64,000 nucleotides of DNA from Symbiodinium natans (lineage: Eukaryota > Sar > Dinophyceae > Suessiales > Symbiodiniaceae). The position numbers were made by a program, and so were the translations under genes. A model generated the notes under the pieces. It had not been told where the DNA came from. It searched no databases and saw only the letters and a list, made by a program, of their open reading frames with translations. The stretch is from contig CAJNDS010002524.1 in the NCBI GenBank assembly GCA_905221605.1, positions 1 through 64,000 on the forward strand. The letters run 5' to 3'. Shown piece after piece: positions 38,973 through 49,097 of the stretch; the first letter of the stretch is position 1, and each line of letters opens with the position of its first letter.

Positions 38973-39056
38973 CCTGCATCAACGGCACCAGAGGAGAGCC
39001 GCAACTCGACTGCGCATGCAGCTGGTCTTGCTGCCGGTGTCAGAGGGATGTGCTAC
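38973..39056 (+). CDS. Candidate exon
   Basis: Frame TGPASTAPEESRNSTAHAAG then LAAGVRGMCYQ. Ser/Ala-rich; no domain. Confidence 0.4.
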
Positions 39057-39127
39057 CAGTAGCTAAATCCTGAGGTTTACGGTTCAGGTTTTATATAGGG
39101 TTTAGGGTTCAGGGTGAGGTTGAGGAT

Positions 39128-39200
39128 TTAGAGGACCTGATGGGAGTTGCATATTTGTCCGAGCTTCGTTTTCATCCCAACATCACCCGCTCGGCATGAG
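39128..39200 (+). CDS. Candidate exon
   Basis: Frame LEDLMGVAYLSELRFHPNIT. It resembles the E-D-L-x-x-L-x-Y-L-x-E stretch of myosin heads, but this is one short exon and only a hint. Confidence 0.35.
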
Positions 39201-39389
39201 CAGTTGAGGCTAAGTTTCCGGTCTCGGCATCCGCAAGTCCAGTCTCACGCTTAACTCGACTCTCTGAACCCCTAGACCGGAAGCAGCAGTAGTCCGGCTT
39301 GCGCTGAGCTTCTCTAAGAGGGCAATATTGCTTAAACAGTAAGGGGGGACTCCCTGAGTCCCAAAGCCTCTAACCTCGAAAAGGCCCAT

Positions 39390-39516
39390 GACTGTAAGGA
39401 TCCATGTGTACCTATGCAGTATATACTTGGCCCCTACTACTTTAGGGTTTAGTTCCGGGGTATATCGGAGCCCCTTTAAGGGGCAAGTATATACCACATA
39501 GGTACATGGATCTTTA
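39390..39516. mobile_element. Inverted-repeat element I3
   Basis: GTAAGGATCCATGTGTACCT and AGGTACATGGATCTTTAG, with inverted interior GTATATACTTGGCCCC...GGGGCAAGTATATACC. A TTTAGGG unit sits in the loop. Confidence 0.8.
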
Positions 39517-39561
39517 GGGTTTAGGGTTTAGGGTTCAGGGGGATCCGAATATGTTATTTTC

Positions 39562-39690
39562 CTTGGCTTGACGAGGTCACGCTGGGCGACAAGCTTCCCC
39601 TCCTGCTGAGCCTCACGGCATTTCTACTGCTCTGGCAGTTCTCTTGCTTCGCGCTCTTGCTGCAGGCCCGGCCTCCCATTAGTTTGGGGT
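39562..39690 (+). CDS. Multi-pass membrane protein, exon with TM helix
   Basis: Frame WLDEVTLGDKLPLLLSLTAF then LLLWQFSCFALLLQARPPI. A long hydrophobic stretch; same strand as the other membrane exons. Confidence 0.55.
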
Positions 39691-39761
39691 TTGTGGGATA
39701 GCTACATGGCGCCTTGCTTTCTGCAAAGGGTTCTGAAGTATGGGCCCTTGGGGATAGAGGC

Positions 39762-39872
39762 TTGGTAATCCAGTGTGGTACCCCTTTCACTGTTTTTGGT
39801 TCAACGTTCCCTTATAAAGTAAGCAACCCCAAAAGGGGTGCCCTTATTGTGATATGGTTGCTGGGCTACCAA
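39762..39872. mobile_element. Inverted-repeat element A5
   Basis: TTGGTAATCCAGTGTGGTAC and TTGCTGGGCTACCAA, family A. It lies between two membrane-helix exons. Confidence 0.8.
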
Positions 39873-39889
39873 GGAGGTTTAAGACTTAG

Positions 39890-40003
39890 CTTGGCTGTGT
39901 TGGGCCGGCAGGCGGGTGCTCTCCATGCGATGGCCCTGCTGCAACTGACCTCGGCTGGATTTCTGGCAACGGTGTCGCAGCTGTACGTGTGGCTTGTCAT
40001 GCA
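39890..40003 (+). CDS. Multi-pass membrane protein, exon with TM helix
   Basis: Frame LGRQAGALHAMALLQLTSAG then FLATVSQLYVWLVMH, hydrophobic helix pattern. CCCTAAA repeats follow. Confidence 0.5.
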
Positions 40004-40041
40004 CCCTAAACCCTAAAACCTTAGCCCTAAACCCTAAGCCC

Positions 40042-40095
40042 TAGAAAAGGAACGCTTGCATGTGCTGGCCATCGGCCGAGGATTCGTTGTCTGAT
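40042..40095 (+). CDS. Short candidate exon
   Basis: Frame EKERLHVLAIGRGFVV. No domain. Confidence 0.35.
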
Positions 40096-40127
40096 ACTTG
40101 CCCCCAGCCGGATGCTAAGCCTGCTAG

Positions 40128-40250
40128 GCCCTAAGCCCCTATCGAAATACTGAACATACCCCATGGGCATAGCCTGACAAAGAAGTTAAGGGGTATGGTA
40201 AGTCTGCCCTCTTATACTGTCCTCTTATAGGTGAAGGGGTATAAGTTTGG
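40128..40250. mobile_element. Inverted-repeat element, family R
   Basis: GAACATACCCCATGGGCATA and GGTATAAGTTTGGGGTATGTTGG form weak inverted arms (AACATACCCC/GGGGTATGTT). Single copy. Confidence 0.5.
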
Positions 40251-40287
40251 GGTATGTTGGTTTATTCTTGGACCATAAGACCCCCCC

Positions 40288-40425
40288 CCCTTGGCCCGAA
40301 ATCTTAAAAGCGTCCAGGTGGTCGATCCTGCTCAGCTCCTGCCTTCGCTTCGGCGATCCGTGGGTGATCAGGCCGGCTGGTTGGAGCGAATGTGGCGTTT
40401 GCCGGGTTGCAAATCTCAAAGCCCC
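40288..40425 (+). CDS. Candidate exon
   Basis: Frame NLKSVQVVDPAQLLPSLRRS then VGDQAGWLERMWRLPGCKSQ, 44 codons, a good amphipathic pattern. No domain. Confidence 0.5.
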
Positions 40426-40689
40426 GCGGAATAGTCCCGAAGCCCTACGAACCCTACATCCCATGTGCTAGATAGGCCCTGTAACGTCAAAATCTCACAA
40501 GCCCGAAACCCCAAACCCTCTAAACCCTACACCCTGAAACCCAACCCTAAACGTGCAAGTCGCACGAACCCTAAGCCCCATGAGCCCATACATATATGTA
40601 TATATATATATATATATGTGCATAAACCCTATCAGGGCCAAAAGCTCTATACACCCCAAAGAAGCCCTCATAAGCCCTGCAAGCCAGCA

Positions 40690-40995
40690 AACTCCAGCAA
40701 CCCCACGGCACCGATTAAAAGTGCTGTCAAGTCCCGCCACAGCCTGCAACGCTCTGTAAAAACCCACCCTCAATCCATTAAAGATCCATGTACCTATACA
40801 GTATATACTTGGGCCCAAAAGCTAATACATAGGAATCCCTTTAAGGCCCAAGTATACACGATGTAGGTAAACGGATCCTTAGGGATTACTCACTCCAAAC
40901 ATCCTCCAGTCCAAGAAAGTCCTGCAAAGAAGTTTTCACAGCCAGACAACAGCAAGCTCCTAGAACCCTCAACCCTAAACTCTACGGCCGAAACC
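40690..40995 (+). CDS. Exon pair split by element I4
   Basis: Joining at the ATTA duplication keeps an open frame: KSAVKSRHSLQRSVKTHPQS then SKHPPVQESPAKKFSQPDNS. Ser/Lys/Pro-rich, probably disordered. Confidence 0.4.
40781..40884. mobile_element. Inverted-repeat element I4
   Basis: AAGATCCATGTACCTATACA and the inverted right arm ending GGATCCTTAGGG; flanked by ATTA at 40777-40780 and 40885-40888. Confidence 0.8.
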
Positions 40996-41105
40996 CTGCA
41001 CCCTAAATCCTAAATCCTAAACCCTGAACCCTGAACCCTGAACCCTAAGCACAGCAAAACACCACTAGAACCCTGAGCAATACACCCCGCTCGACTCGAA
41101 CCCGA

Positions 41106-41215
41106 CAGTAAACTCCAAATGGAACAGCCTTTCCACGCACCCCGAAAGGTGCACTAAAGGGAATCCCAGCTCCAATCAGCCTTAAACCATGTTCCAACTT
41201 TCTGGAGTTTACCGC
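41106..41215. mobile_element. Inverted-repeat element, family X copy 1
   Basis: CAGTAAACTCCAAATGGAAC and GTTCCAACTTTCTGGAGTTT are inverted. Copy 2 lies at about 45436-45580. Confidence 0.7.
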
Positions 41216-41274
41216 ATTTCGTGAAGCCCTAAGCCCTAAGCCCTATAACCCCGAAGCCCTAAACCCTAATCGTC

Positions 41275-41390
41275 AGGTCCCCCTTGTTCTGCATCTCCGC
41301 CGCCTCGGCCATCGTCTGCTGGTTCCTCCGCACGCGCAGGCCATGGCGGCGACTGCTCACTGGCCTCCTGTGGCCTGATTGGACATTGGG
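41275..41390 (+). CDS. Multi-pass membrane protein, exon
   Basis: Frame SPLFCISAASAIVCWFLRTR then RPWRRLLTGLLWPDWTLG: hydrophobic helix followed by basic residues, a typical membrane edge. A second + frame is open. Confidence 0.45.
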
Positions 41391-41564
41391 GTTCAGGGCT
41401 TAGGGTTTATGGATTAGGGCTTAGAGTTTCGGGTGCAGGGTTTAGGCGTTCCATGATCCTATGTTCCCTCTATTCTATAGAGTCCCTCCTCAAAGTACCC
41501 AGACTGGTCCCCTTTTTTTGGCGGGGGGGGGGGGTGAGGGGGGAAGCCCAACCTGCACGGTGTA

Positions 41565-41685
41565 CTTAGAGGATCAGGGGACTTACTAAGTAGGGTTATA
41601 GTTAGGGCAACTATAGCTACAATTCCTTCTGACCCCAAATTAGGGTACTTATAACCCTTCTTACTAAGTCCCATGATCCTCTAAG
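41565..41685. mobile_element. Inverted-repeat element B2
   Basis: CTTAGAGGATCAGGGGACTT and AAGTCCCATGATCCTCTAAG; flanked by TA on both sides (possible TA duplication). Confidence 0.8.
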
Positions 41686-41705
41686 TAGGCCTCGAAGTTC
41701 CCAGA

Positions 41706-41770
41706 CTTGAGGTCATGGTTCGCCATTGCCGCGCTGCTACGGCTCACGCTGCCCTCCACAGAGGAGTTGG
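41706..41770 (+). CDS. Multi-pass membrane protein, short exon
   Basis: Frame RSWFAIAALLRLTLPSTEEL, ending at a TTTAGGG tract. Hydrophobic; assignment by context. Confidence 0.4.
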
Positions 41771-41868
41771 GTTTAGGGTTTAGGGTTTAGGGTTTAGGGT
41801 TTAGGGTTTAGGGTTTAGGGCTTAGGGCTTAGGGCTTAGGGCTTAGGGCTTAGGGTTTAGGGTTTAGG
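41768..41868. repeat. TTTAGGG array with a TTAGGGC block
   Basis: TTTAGGG units, then about six GGGCTTA units (41817-41850), then TTTAGGG again. Confidence 0.9.
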
Positions 41869-41888
41869 GTACACACACAAAAGACTAG

Positions 41889-41993
41889 GACCCGGAGTAG
41901 GCCCTCTTTTCCATTTTTTAGGGGTTGGGGTTCGCAATCCCCTTAAAACCAAAAGGGGTACCCTTTTATTCCTAGGTTGCTCCTTGGGTCTAG
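41889..41993. mobile_element. Inverted-repeat element E2, GA...AG intron-like
   Basis: GACCCGGAGTAGGCCC to TTGCTCCTTGGGTCTAG; CTAG on both sides (41885-41888, 41990-41993). Same geometry as E1; 105 bases, a multiple of three. Confidence 0.75.
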
Positions 41994-42208
41994 AAGGGAG
42001 ATGGACCCCAAGAGTTACGGTACTTTTCCTGCTTTTACGGGTATGCTCTAGGTTGCCTATCGGGCTCAACCAGGTCTCAAGGACCCGAAGCCCTAAAAGC
42101 ACGAAGCTCTGGCAGGATGATGCGCACATCCAGAACTTCCTGCACTTCCGACTTCAGGCCAACTTACTTCCTTGGCGGGGAGAGCGTTTGGGGTCTGAGA
42201 GATTTTAG
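41994..42208 (+). CDS. Candidate exon after E2
   Basis: Frame RWTPRVTVLFLLLRVCSRLP, then DDAHIQNFLHFRLQANLLPW and a stop at 42206. The upstream part continues before E2 (about 41868-41888). A minus frame is open too. Confidence 0.45.
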
Positions 42209-42335
42209 CGGGAGGGCGGAGGGGAGTTGAATGAGACCGTATCAAGCGGAAATGTAACCACCAAACCGCGATTCAGGGGATTTCGGCTTTAGGCTTTACA
42301 GAGGCTTTAGGGTTTAGGGTTTCGGGTTAAGTTAG

Positions 42336-42419
42336 CTGTACTGCTCTTTTGGCGAAGCGCTTAGGAACAGAATTTGCATACAAGAACAGAAGACGCAAGC
42401 ACTCCTTCAGAGGTTTTAG
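42336..42419 (+). CDS. Candidate exon
   Basis: Frame YCSFGEALRNRICIQEQKTQ then ALLQRF and a stop. No domain. Confidence 0.4.
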   Translation: MYCSFGEALRNRICIQEQKTQALLQRF

Positions 42420-42731
42420 TCCCGGAGTGGCTTAGGATTAGCAATTGGGTTTGGGCTTATAGGGCTTTAGGGCGTTAGGACTCTACGGTTCCAGGATTTC
42501 TTTCTTGGGGTTTAGCCCACAACGTTTTGAGCCCGAAGAAGCCCTAAACCCCAAAATCAGGCAGCCCGACCCAAGCATTCCATACGGGGAGGGTTAAGGG
42601 CTCAGGGCGGTTTGGGGATTAGGGTTTAGGGTTTAGGGTTCAGGGTGGTTTAGGGATTAGGGTTTGGGGTTTTGGGTTTGGGGTTTTGGGTTTTGGGGTT
42701 TGGGGTTCCTAAATCCCCAACTGAAACCAGC

Positions 42732-42818
42732 CAGGGGCCGATGCACCAGTTGTTCCCCAGTGTTGTGGATGCGCCGGCAAAGCTGGACTACCACGCAGCG
42801 ATGCTCAATGGAATCTGG
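42732..42818 (+). CDS. Candidate exon
   Basis: After CCAGCCAG, frame MHQLFPSVVDAPAKLDYHAA then MLNGIW. No domain. Confidence 0.45.
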
Positions 42819-43048
42819 GGTTATAGGGTTTAGGGTTTAGGGTATTAGGGCTTGGGGTTTAGCATTGGGAAGACCCAACGCGGGCTAGGTAGGGCCTTAC
42901 GTCCCCTTGTTGGGTGTAAGCAAGCCTCAACCCTAAACCATAAATCCTTGCAACTCTTGAAACCCTTGAAGCCCTAAAAATTCTGAACCCTGCATGTTTG
43001 CTGGGCTCCCTAAAACCCAAAAACCCTAAACCCTAAACCCTGCAAGGT

Positions 43049-43151
43049 TGACATTCTATCTCTGGCAAATTCTGGGGGGTCCGAAGATGGCTCTCTGAGG
43101 CATCCCTCTACGCCGGCCAGCGGAGCTTCAGCTCACCGTCGCTCCAGGACC
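43049..43151 (+). CDS. Candidate exon
   Basis: Frame DILSLANSGGSEDGSLRHPS then TPASGASAHRRSR. Ser/Gly-rich. Confidence 0.45.
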
Positions 43152-43615
43152 CAAAACCCTAGCCCTAAACCCTAGCCCTAAACCCTAAACCCGAGAAACC
43201 CCCCGAAGCCCCTCTTCTCCGCATCATGGAAAGGAGCTCCCGAAGCCGCTGTTTGCGGCGGGTGCTGCTGGCGCAGGCTGCATGTGGGGTGTTAGGGTTT
43301 AGGGTTTAGGGTTCAGGGTTTAGGGTTTAGGGTTTAGGGTTTAGGGTTTAGGGGGATTCCCCCTTTTGGGGGCTGCTATATAGCAAGGAGTCCAGTGGTC
43401 TTCTTTGCGGGGAAATGAGTCGGGGTATTCTGAGGGATACCCATTCAGAGTGGCTTTCTTGTTTTTTGGGAGAGGGGGGCCGGGGTCCTTGTAAACAGGG
43501 ATTATCGTGTGTTTGGGGGCATCTAGGGAGGTCCTAGTTCTTGAAATCTACCAGTTGGGATGTTCCTCGATTATAATCCCTATTAAGGACTGTTAGAAAA
43601 GGGGGCTCTTGCAGG

Positions 43616-43700
43616 CCTCCTTGGTTTGCTGAGCTCCAAGCACTCGGACTTTTCCGCTGCCCTGCGGCAGCTTGATGGCATCCATGAGCAGGGCTTGCCG
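43616..43700 (+). CDS. Candidate exon
   Basis: Frame LLGLLSSKHSDFSAALRQLD then GIHEQGLP, between a family C arm (43556-43612) and element H3. Helical repeat-like. Confidence 0.45.
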
Positions 43701-43725
43701 TGATGAGAGCTTGTGGCTGAATGTA

Positions 43726-43804
43726 GGGGGTCGGAACAAGTACTAGTAGCATTCCCTTAGGGTCCCTATATAGGGATACTACTAACAACACCCCCCCCCC
43801 CCCC

Positions 43805-43852
<48 letters not shown>

Positions 43853-43878
43853 CATACATACATATATATATATATATA
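43726..43878. mobile_element. Family H element H3 with (TA)n tail
   Basis: GGGTCGGAACAAGTACTAGT...CCCTATATAGGGATACTACT, then poly-C, poly-A and (TA)n to 43878. The left arm is shared with 12035 and 38064. Confidence 0.6.
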
Positions 43879-43939
43879 ATTGAAACCATTAAGGCCCCTA
43901 TGTCAGGTTTTTAGGTCTCTGGGGTTTAGGGCTTTGGGC

Positions 43940-44270
43940 TCTGGGGTGCTGTGTGGCAAAGTTCTCTTTCGGATCCTTGAGGTTGTTCCTTGGGCTAGTC
44001 ACTGGCCCCCTCTACTTCATCATGATGCGATACCGCGGCGTGGCACAGAGTGCAAGCTTTGTCTGTGTGTTGTTTTGCCGGCGCCGAGAATCCAGCTGCC
44101 TTGGCTGCCTTCACACGGCTCTTTGAGTGAAGCAGTATGGCAAAGGTATGCTCTTCTTCCCCCACTTGGTTCTGCCTCCGGGCTGAAAACGAGGAAAGGT
44201 TTTTTGTTCTACGCGCAGTGCACAAAGCAGAGGAGCGGCTGGTTGCTACCCAATGTTGCAGTCCCCTAGT
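43940..44270 (+). CDS. Candidate exon, frame ambiguous
   Basis: One + frame runs through with SLSEAVWQRYALLPPLGSAS. A second reads LRLFLGLVTGPLYFIMMRYR then AQSASFVCVLFC, membrane-like, to about 44125. A GTATGC donor at 44143 suits either. Minus is partly open. Confidence 0.4.
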
Positions 44271-44827
44271 TGAAGCTCGTGAGCAGTTGTAGGGTTTACA
44301 AGTAAGGCAGCTGTAGAAAAAGCTGGTTATAGTACAGCCCTGAAACTTTGTTCACCTCCCATCCCCCTATGTATACCCTTTTAGTGATTCTATAGGATAC
44401 CTACTTGCCTCATTCCCCATCAAGAACCTGTAGCTTTTCCACTTCCCATGAACCTTCAATTCAGGGCGGGCGCCGCTCTGGCCGAGATTCCTCTACCTCT
44501 GGGGCGCGCGCGGCGGCCGCTCGCTCCTTGCTTGACACATATAGAATGCCCCCCCGTAATCTCTGGAATTTCCAAAAACACCTCACAACTTCTAAATCCC
44601 CTACTTCCCTAAACTTTCCCTGAATGCCTCAATCAGCACATCCCCAACCCCACAAAAGGTCCCTTTGGCTCCCCACAGCCCTACGACTCCATCGAAGACC
44701 CTGAACAACCCCCTTCAAGCCCTTTGGGGCCCATCCCTAAACCACAAGGCTTATGTTAAAAACCTGGCCCTCTTGAGCCATAAATTCTAAGCCTAAACCC
44801 TAAACCCTAAACCCTAAACCCTACACC

Positions 44828-44950
44828 TCCCTCCGGAGCTTTGAGCCGTTGAAAGCCGATGAGGTGGTGGCCCTGCTGGCCCTGGCGGAGGCGCGCGGTC
44901 TTGCCGGAGCCTGGGGTGAAGGCGCGATTCGGGCCTCTAGGGGCCCTGGT
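44828..44950 (+). CDS. Candidate exon
   Basis: Frame SFEPLKADEVVALLALAEAR then GLAGAWGEGAIRAS, an Ala/Leu-rich helix like a helical repeat. CCCTAAA upstream, element with (TA)n downstream. Confidence 0.5.
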
Positions 44951-45189
44951 TCTTCGTACCTATAGATATGCTTGAAGGGAGTATATATATATATATATAA
45001 AGAAAAAAAAAATATATATATATATATATATAGGGGTCCTATATATATATATATACACACCCTTGAAGGGAGTATTATAGGGTACCTCATTCCCACGTTC
45101 CCTACTCAGAACCAGCCAGCAGGGGTTTTCAGGGGGTTCAGACCCTGGGGGTCCCACAGGGTTTAGGGTTTAGGGCTTGGGGTTTCGGG

Positions 45190-45262
45190 TTGCCTGGGTC
45201 AGGCCGCCAGATGCACAGCAGGGACGAGGCCAAGGCCCTGAATGCCATGCGTGGGAAGGGGG
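45190..45262 (+). CDS. Candidate exon
   Basis: Frame PGSGRQMHSRDEAKALNAMR, next to family C element C5 (45304-45394). No domain. Confidence 0.4.
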
Positions 45263-45303
45263 GGTGGGTGGGGGGAATGGGCCCCGGAGAAAGTTGTGAG
45301 GAG

Positions 45304-45394
45304 GGAGGTCCCCCCCCTATACGAACAGTCCTTGAGAATAGTGGGTATGAAAATCCCTTGTCAGGACTGTTCGTCAAAGGGGGGGAGCATCCCA
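45304..45394. mobile_element. Inverted-repeat element C5
   Basis: CCCCCCTATACGAACAGTCC and GGACTGTTCGTCAAAGGGGG inverted; ends GCATCCCAAG as in the family. Confidence 0.75.
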
Positions 45395-45435
45395 AGTTGT
45401 GAGCACTGAGATCTGGGGGGTGGACCTTATGAGCC

Positions 45436-45580
45436 CCTCCCTGCAGGTATAGTATAGTGAGCTCCAGAAAGTTGGAAGGATTTATCGTGCTGGGCTTCCC
45501 TATACTGCACCTTTAAGTTTTAAGGGTATTAGGAGAATGATGTTCCGACTTTCTCTGGGGTTTACTATACATGCTGAGCC
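45436..45580. mobile_element. Inverted-repeat element, family X copy 2
   Basis: GTATAGTGAGCTCCAGAAAG and CTTTCTCTGGGGTTTACTAT inverted, matching copy 1 at 41106. Confidence 0.7.
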
Positions 45581-45588
45581 CAACTTGT

Positions 45589-45705
45589 CAGGAGGAACAA
45601 GACCGGGTCATGTCGTGGCTACGGCAGCTTGGCATGAGCATAAACCCTACACCCTACCACAATTTAACGAACATCGGGCACGCACAGCAACGAGTGTACG
45701 ACTTA
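45589..45705 (+). CDS. Candidate exon
   Basis: Frame EEQDRVMSWLRQLGMSINPT then NLTNIGHAQQRVYDL up to a TAG. After the TAG the same frame stays open (AQGLLVCGPYTYEESISKEL) to 45798, so an intron or a frame change lies near 45706. Confidence 0.45.
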
Positions 45706-45844
45706 TAGCGTCACAAGATGCTAGCATCAACGGCTCAGGGTCTTCTTGTGTGTGGGCCGTATACCTACGAAGAATCCATCTCGAAAGAGCTTGCAAGATG
45801 AGAATGTGCCATAAAGGCAGCGTTTAGGGGTTTCGTGCTTAGGT

Positions 45845-45920
45845 TTAGGGTTTAGGGTTTAGGGTTTAGGGTTTAGGGTTTAGGGTTTAGGGTTTAGGGT
45901 TTAGGGTTTAGGGTTTAGGG
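45845..45920. repeat. TTTAGGG array
   Basis: About eleven perfect units between two candidate exons. Confidence 0.95.
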
Positions 45921-45923
45921 ACC

Positions 45924-46034
45924 CAGCTCAGAGTTCGACAGCTTGCAAGGAACCATACTCGCCCAGAGGACATCATCGTTGGCGGCATGGGCACATCGGC
46001 TCTCGCTGCTTGGGCCGCGATACCCTACTAAGCT
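45924..46034 (+). CDS. Candidate exon
   Basis: After GGGACCCAG, frame RQLARNHTRPEDIIVGGMGT then SALAAWAAIPY. No domain. Confidence 0.5.
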
Positions 46035-46401
46035 CCAAAACCCCGAAACCCTACTTGCTAGGAACCCCAAACATGAAAACTTTGTTTGGCTCAGATTTCA
46101 GGGACCCTCGTGGCCCTCGTGGACCTTCAGCCTTCAGCCTGCAACCGTGGCCGTTACTGTAGATCTTGCTAGTCTGGCAATGCTTGAAGAGCCGCAGGAG
46201 TAGCAGTCAAAGCCACTGAGTCTTGTCGTTTTGCACATGGAGCTGGCTCGTGTTTCTCAAGGTGCGCCTACACGCACAAAGGGGCCACTCTGCCTGCATG
46301 CAGCAGCTTGTTCCGTAGGCCATGCTTCAAGCAGCCTGCAACCAACAATTTTCTTTTGTGCTGGCATCTCCATGAATCAACCCTCAACCCTAAACCTAAA
46401 C

Positions 46402-46521
46402 CCGAGATGGCCATCCTACACGAGGAATTGTTTGTCATCCGCACTACGAGTCAGCGCGACTCCGAGAAAACTGCTTCTGGGCTGATAAACTTGTCGGCCA
46501 CAGGAGCCAGGGACGGGCTGT
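46402..46521 (+). CDS. Candidate C-terminal exon
   Basis: Frame EMAILHEELFVIRTTSQRDS then EKTASGLINLSATGARDGL and a TGA at 46519. An open + frame at 46231-46385 may be the preceding exon. Confidence 0.5.
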
Positions 46522-46709
46522 GATGTTGAGGGCCTTCTGGGCAGTTTGAGGTGTAGGGTTTAGGCTAGGGTTTAAGGTTAGGGTTTGGGTTTAGGGGTTA
46601 GGGTTTAGGGTTTGGGGTTTGGGGTTTGGGGGTTTGGGGGTTTGGGGGTTTGGGGGTTTGGGGTTCGGGGTTTGGGGTTTAAGGTTTGGGGTTTGGGGGT
46701 TTAGAAAGA

Positions 46710-46935
46710 GATGGCAAGTCATCTGCCCTCCCAAGCTGCCTGGACCTTGCCTGCAAAGCCCCACACCCAAAAGCACCAAGACGTCAAGACTCCCAAGCCC
46801 CCCAGCCCTCAATCCGTCCAAGCCCCTCAAACAAAACAATCCCCCCGCCCCCAACCCTAACCCCCCCCCCCCGCAGACACCAGCCAAAAGCTCCACTAGC
46901 GCCCCAAACCTCAAACCCCAGTCCTAAACACTAAA
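46710..46935 (+). CDS. Candidate Pro/Lys-rich exon
   Basis: All three + frames are partly open and Pro-rich (e.g. MASHLPSQAAWTLPAKPHTQ). Low complexity makes frame choice impossible. Confidence 0.25.
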
Positions 46936-47019
46936 CAATAAACCTTAAAACCCTAACTGCCAACAAAAACCCGAAACTTTGTTGCTGAAGCTGCTGTCCA
47001 GGAGCCTCGCAGAGCCAGA

Positions 47020-47440
47020 GCTTCAGGGGGTTTGGGGCTTGGGGGTGTAGAGTGTTAGGGTCTTAGGGGGGGTTTGAGGTTTAGAGATGTAGGGCTTTGG
47101 AGTCTTAGGGCTTTGGGGGTTGTAGGGTTTGAGATGTTTAGGGTTTTGGGGTTTTAGGGTCTGAAGGGGGGTTACAGTCGGAGTTAGGGTTTGAGATGTT
47201 TAGGGTTGTAGGGCTTTAGGGTTGTAGGGGTTTGGGGTTTGGGGGCTTGGGGGGGTTTTAGCCTTTAAACAGTTTAGGGTTTGAGGGCTTGAGGGTTTGA
47301 GGTTTTGGGGGTTGAGGGTTTTAGGGTTTGAGGGCTTTAGGATTTGAGGGCTTCGTTGTTTGAGGGCTTCTGGGGGCTGAGGATTTGAGATGTTTAGGGT
47401 GTGAGAGCTGTAGGGTGTGGTGGGGGTTTATTGCGGTTTG
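47020..47440. repeat. Degenerate TTTGGGG/TTTAGGG tract
   Basis: Strongly diverged G-strand repeats (TTTGAGG, TTGTAGG, TTTGGGG). No exon seen. Confidence 0.7.
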
Positions 47441-48127
47441 TTGGCTCTGGTAAAAACCCAACCAGAACCTTGGGGCTCGATGGTTGGAACTTATTCGGGG
47501 TTTGAACCTGGAAAAGGGGAAGGATACCTTCATCGGATTCAGTTCCATTTTTCAAAAGGTATGTACATATGTTTGTATAAATAAAAATAAAAAATAAATG
47601 TAAATAAATATATATATATATATATTTATATTTATACATACATATATACATGTATATTTATAGATAGATAGATGGATAGAGGTCCCTCTAGGTATTTCTT
47701 GGGGTCGATGAACTAACTCTTGGAGCTTGGCCAGTAAAGGTCTGCGACTTTTTGGAGCATGCCCCGCCCCCTGCCCCCCCCTACCCCCCCCCCGACTTTA
47801 CGGTGTAGGGTGCCTCCCCCAAACCTTATATAAACCCTAAACCCTAAACCCTAAACCCTAGACCCTAAACCCTAAACCCTAAACCCCCAAGTTTCCGCCT
47901 TTGAGGTATCACGCCATTATCAGCACAAAGCTGCTGAGAGGCCCGGCCGCGGAGAATGCCGCAAGGTCATGGGGGCTTGCTCGGTAGGCCTTGGGGGCAC
48001 ATTATATTTTCCCTTACTGGGCTGAGGGTTTAGGGTTTAGGGTTTAGGGCTTAGGAGGACGATATCTAGGAGTACCTTACAGAGGGTGTTAAGGGCCATC
48101 CGAGTTTGTTTGGGGTTTGTTTGGGGC

Positions 48128-48230
48128 TAGTGGGCCTGGATGCGCACCACGCGCGGCTTCAACAATACAATGCACAAACTTCATCTGAAATCACCCTAAA
48201 CCCACTCGCAAATGCGCACGAATGTAAAAT
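48128..48230 (+). CDS. Candidate exon
   Basis: Frame GLVGLDAHHARLQQYNAQTS then SEITLNPLANAHECK. No domain. Confidence 0.45.
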
Positions 48231-48495
48231 AGTTTCTGGTCGATTCTTGTTCGTACCCATTGAGTTATTGTGTACGTAAGTTTGATATTTGAAAATGAGT
48301 ATTATTTGAATAGCATTATATGTAGTAGTATGTCTATACCCTCAACCCTAAACCCTAGAGCACAACTAAACCTTAATCGGAAATCCCTTTCTGAAACTAC
48401 GTGCCTGAATCCAAAACGCCTTAGCACCCCACAACCACGTAGCTGAGCCCCTGCCCCCGAAAGAAGGCGCCAGTCGCCAGGCCTACGTCCTGGTG

Positions 48496-48678
48496 TCAGT
48501 TAAGGCCCGGCGTGGTTCTCACAGCCCAGCGGTTCTCGTATTTTGTAACTTTGAAAAAATCTGGGGTCGAGGGCTTGCGGCTGTACAAAATGTGTTGTGT
48601 TTCCAAGGTCAACCACCTTTTGCCATAGTTAATCCAACGAAACTGAAGAAGGACATCTAGGATTTTGTTTGGGTACAT
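48496..48678. CDS. Candidate exon, strand undecided
   Basis: On minus a 60-codon frame contains ILDVLLQFRWINYGKRWLTL. On + the same stretch reads RFSYFVTLKKSGVEGLRLYK. Both look protein-like. Confidence 0.35.
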
Positions 48679-48939
48679 GGCTCGGGGATAGGGTTTATCG
48701 GTTTACTGTAAGGAAAGGACGTAGGGTTTCTATAGGGCTCAGTACTTGTGGGTCGGGTTTAATTTGGGCTCTGGTTCAGGGCCTCAAGGGGCCAGGGTTT
48801 TTAGGGGGTTGGTATTAGGCTAACAGGGTGTCGAAGGTTTGGAGATTATGCTTCGCGCGCGTGTCGGAGGGTGTTGGGTGACAGGCCAACCCCTGTAACC
48901 GCAAGCCCTGCACCCTAAGCCCTAAGCCCTACACGCTGC

Positions 48940-49014
48940 AGGACTGCTTCAGTGTAAATGAAGCTGGCCAGTCAACATCCGACTTGGCCGAGCTCGATGA
49001 GCCAGCTTCTCAGC
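48940..49014 (+). CDS. Candidate exon
   Basis: After ACGCTGCAG, frame DCFSVNEAGQSTSDLAELDE then PASQ. Acidic. Confidence 0.45.
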
Positions 49015-49097
49015 CCTAAGCCTAAACCCTGCAGAGGGTTTAGGGTTTAGGGTTTAGGGTTTAGGGTTTGGGGAGTCTAATATAAGAGCCCCCTTTA

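Noticed and set aside
43940-44225. Separate minus-strand gene (76 codons)
   Set aside because: Two overlapping + frames have equal or better composition and a GTATGC donor.
46591-46914. Recurrent LNPKP-type peptide ends on many frames
   Set aside because: LNPKP is simply the translation of CCCTAAACCCTAAA-type repeats, not a conserved protein motif.
46711-46960. Collagen- or extensin-like Pro-rich protein
   Set aside because: All three + frames are Pro-rich because the DNA is C-rich; no frame stands out.
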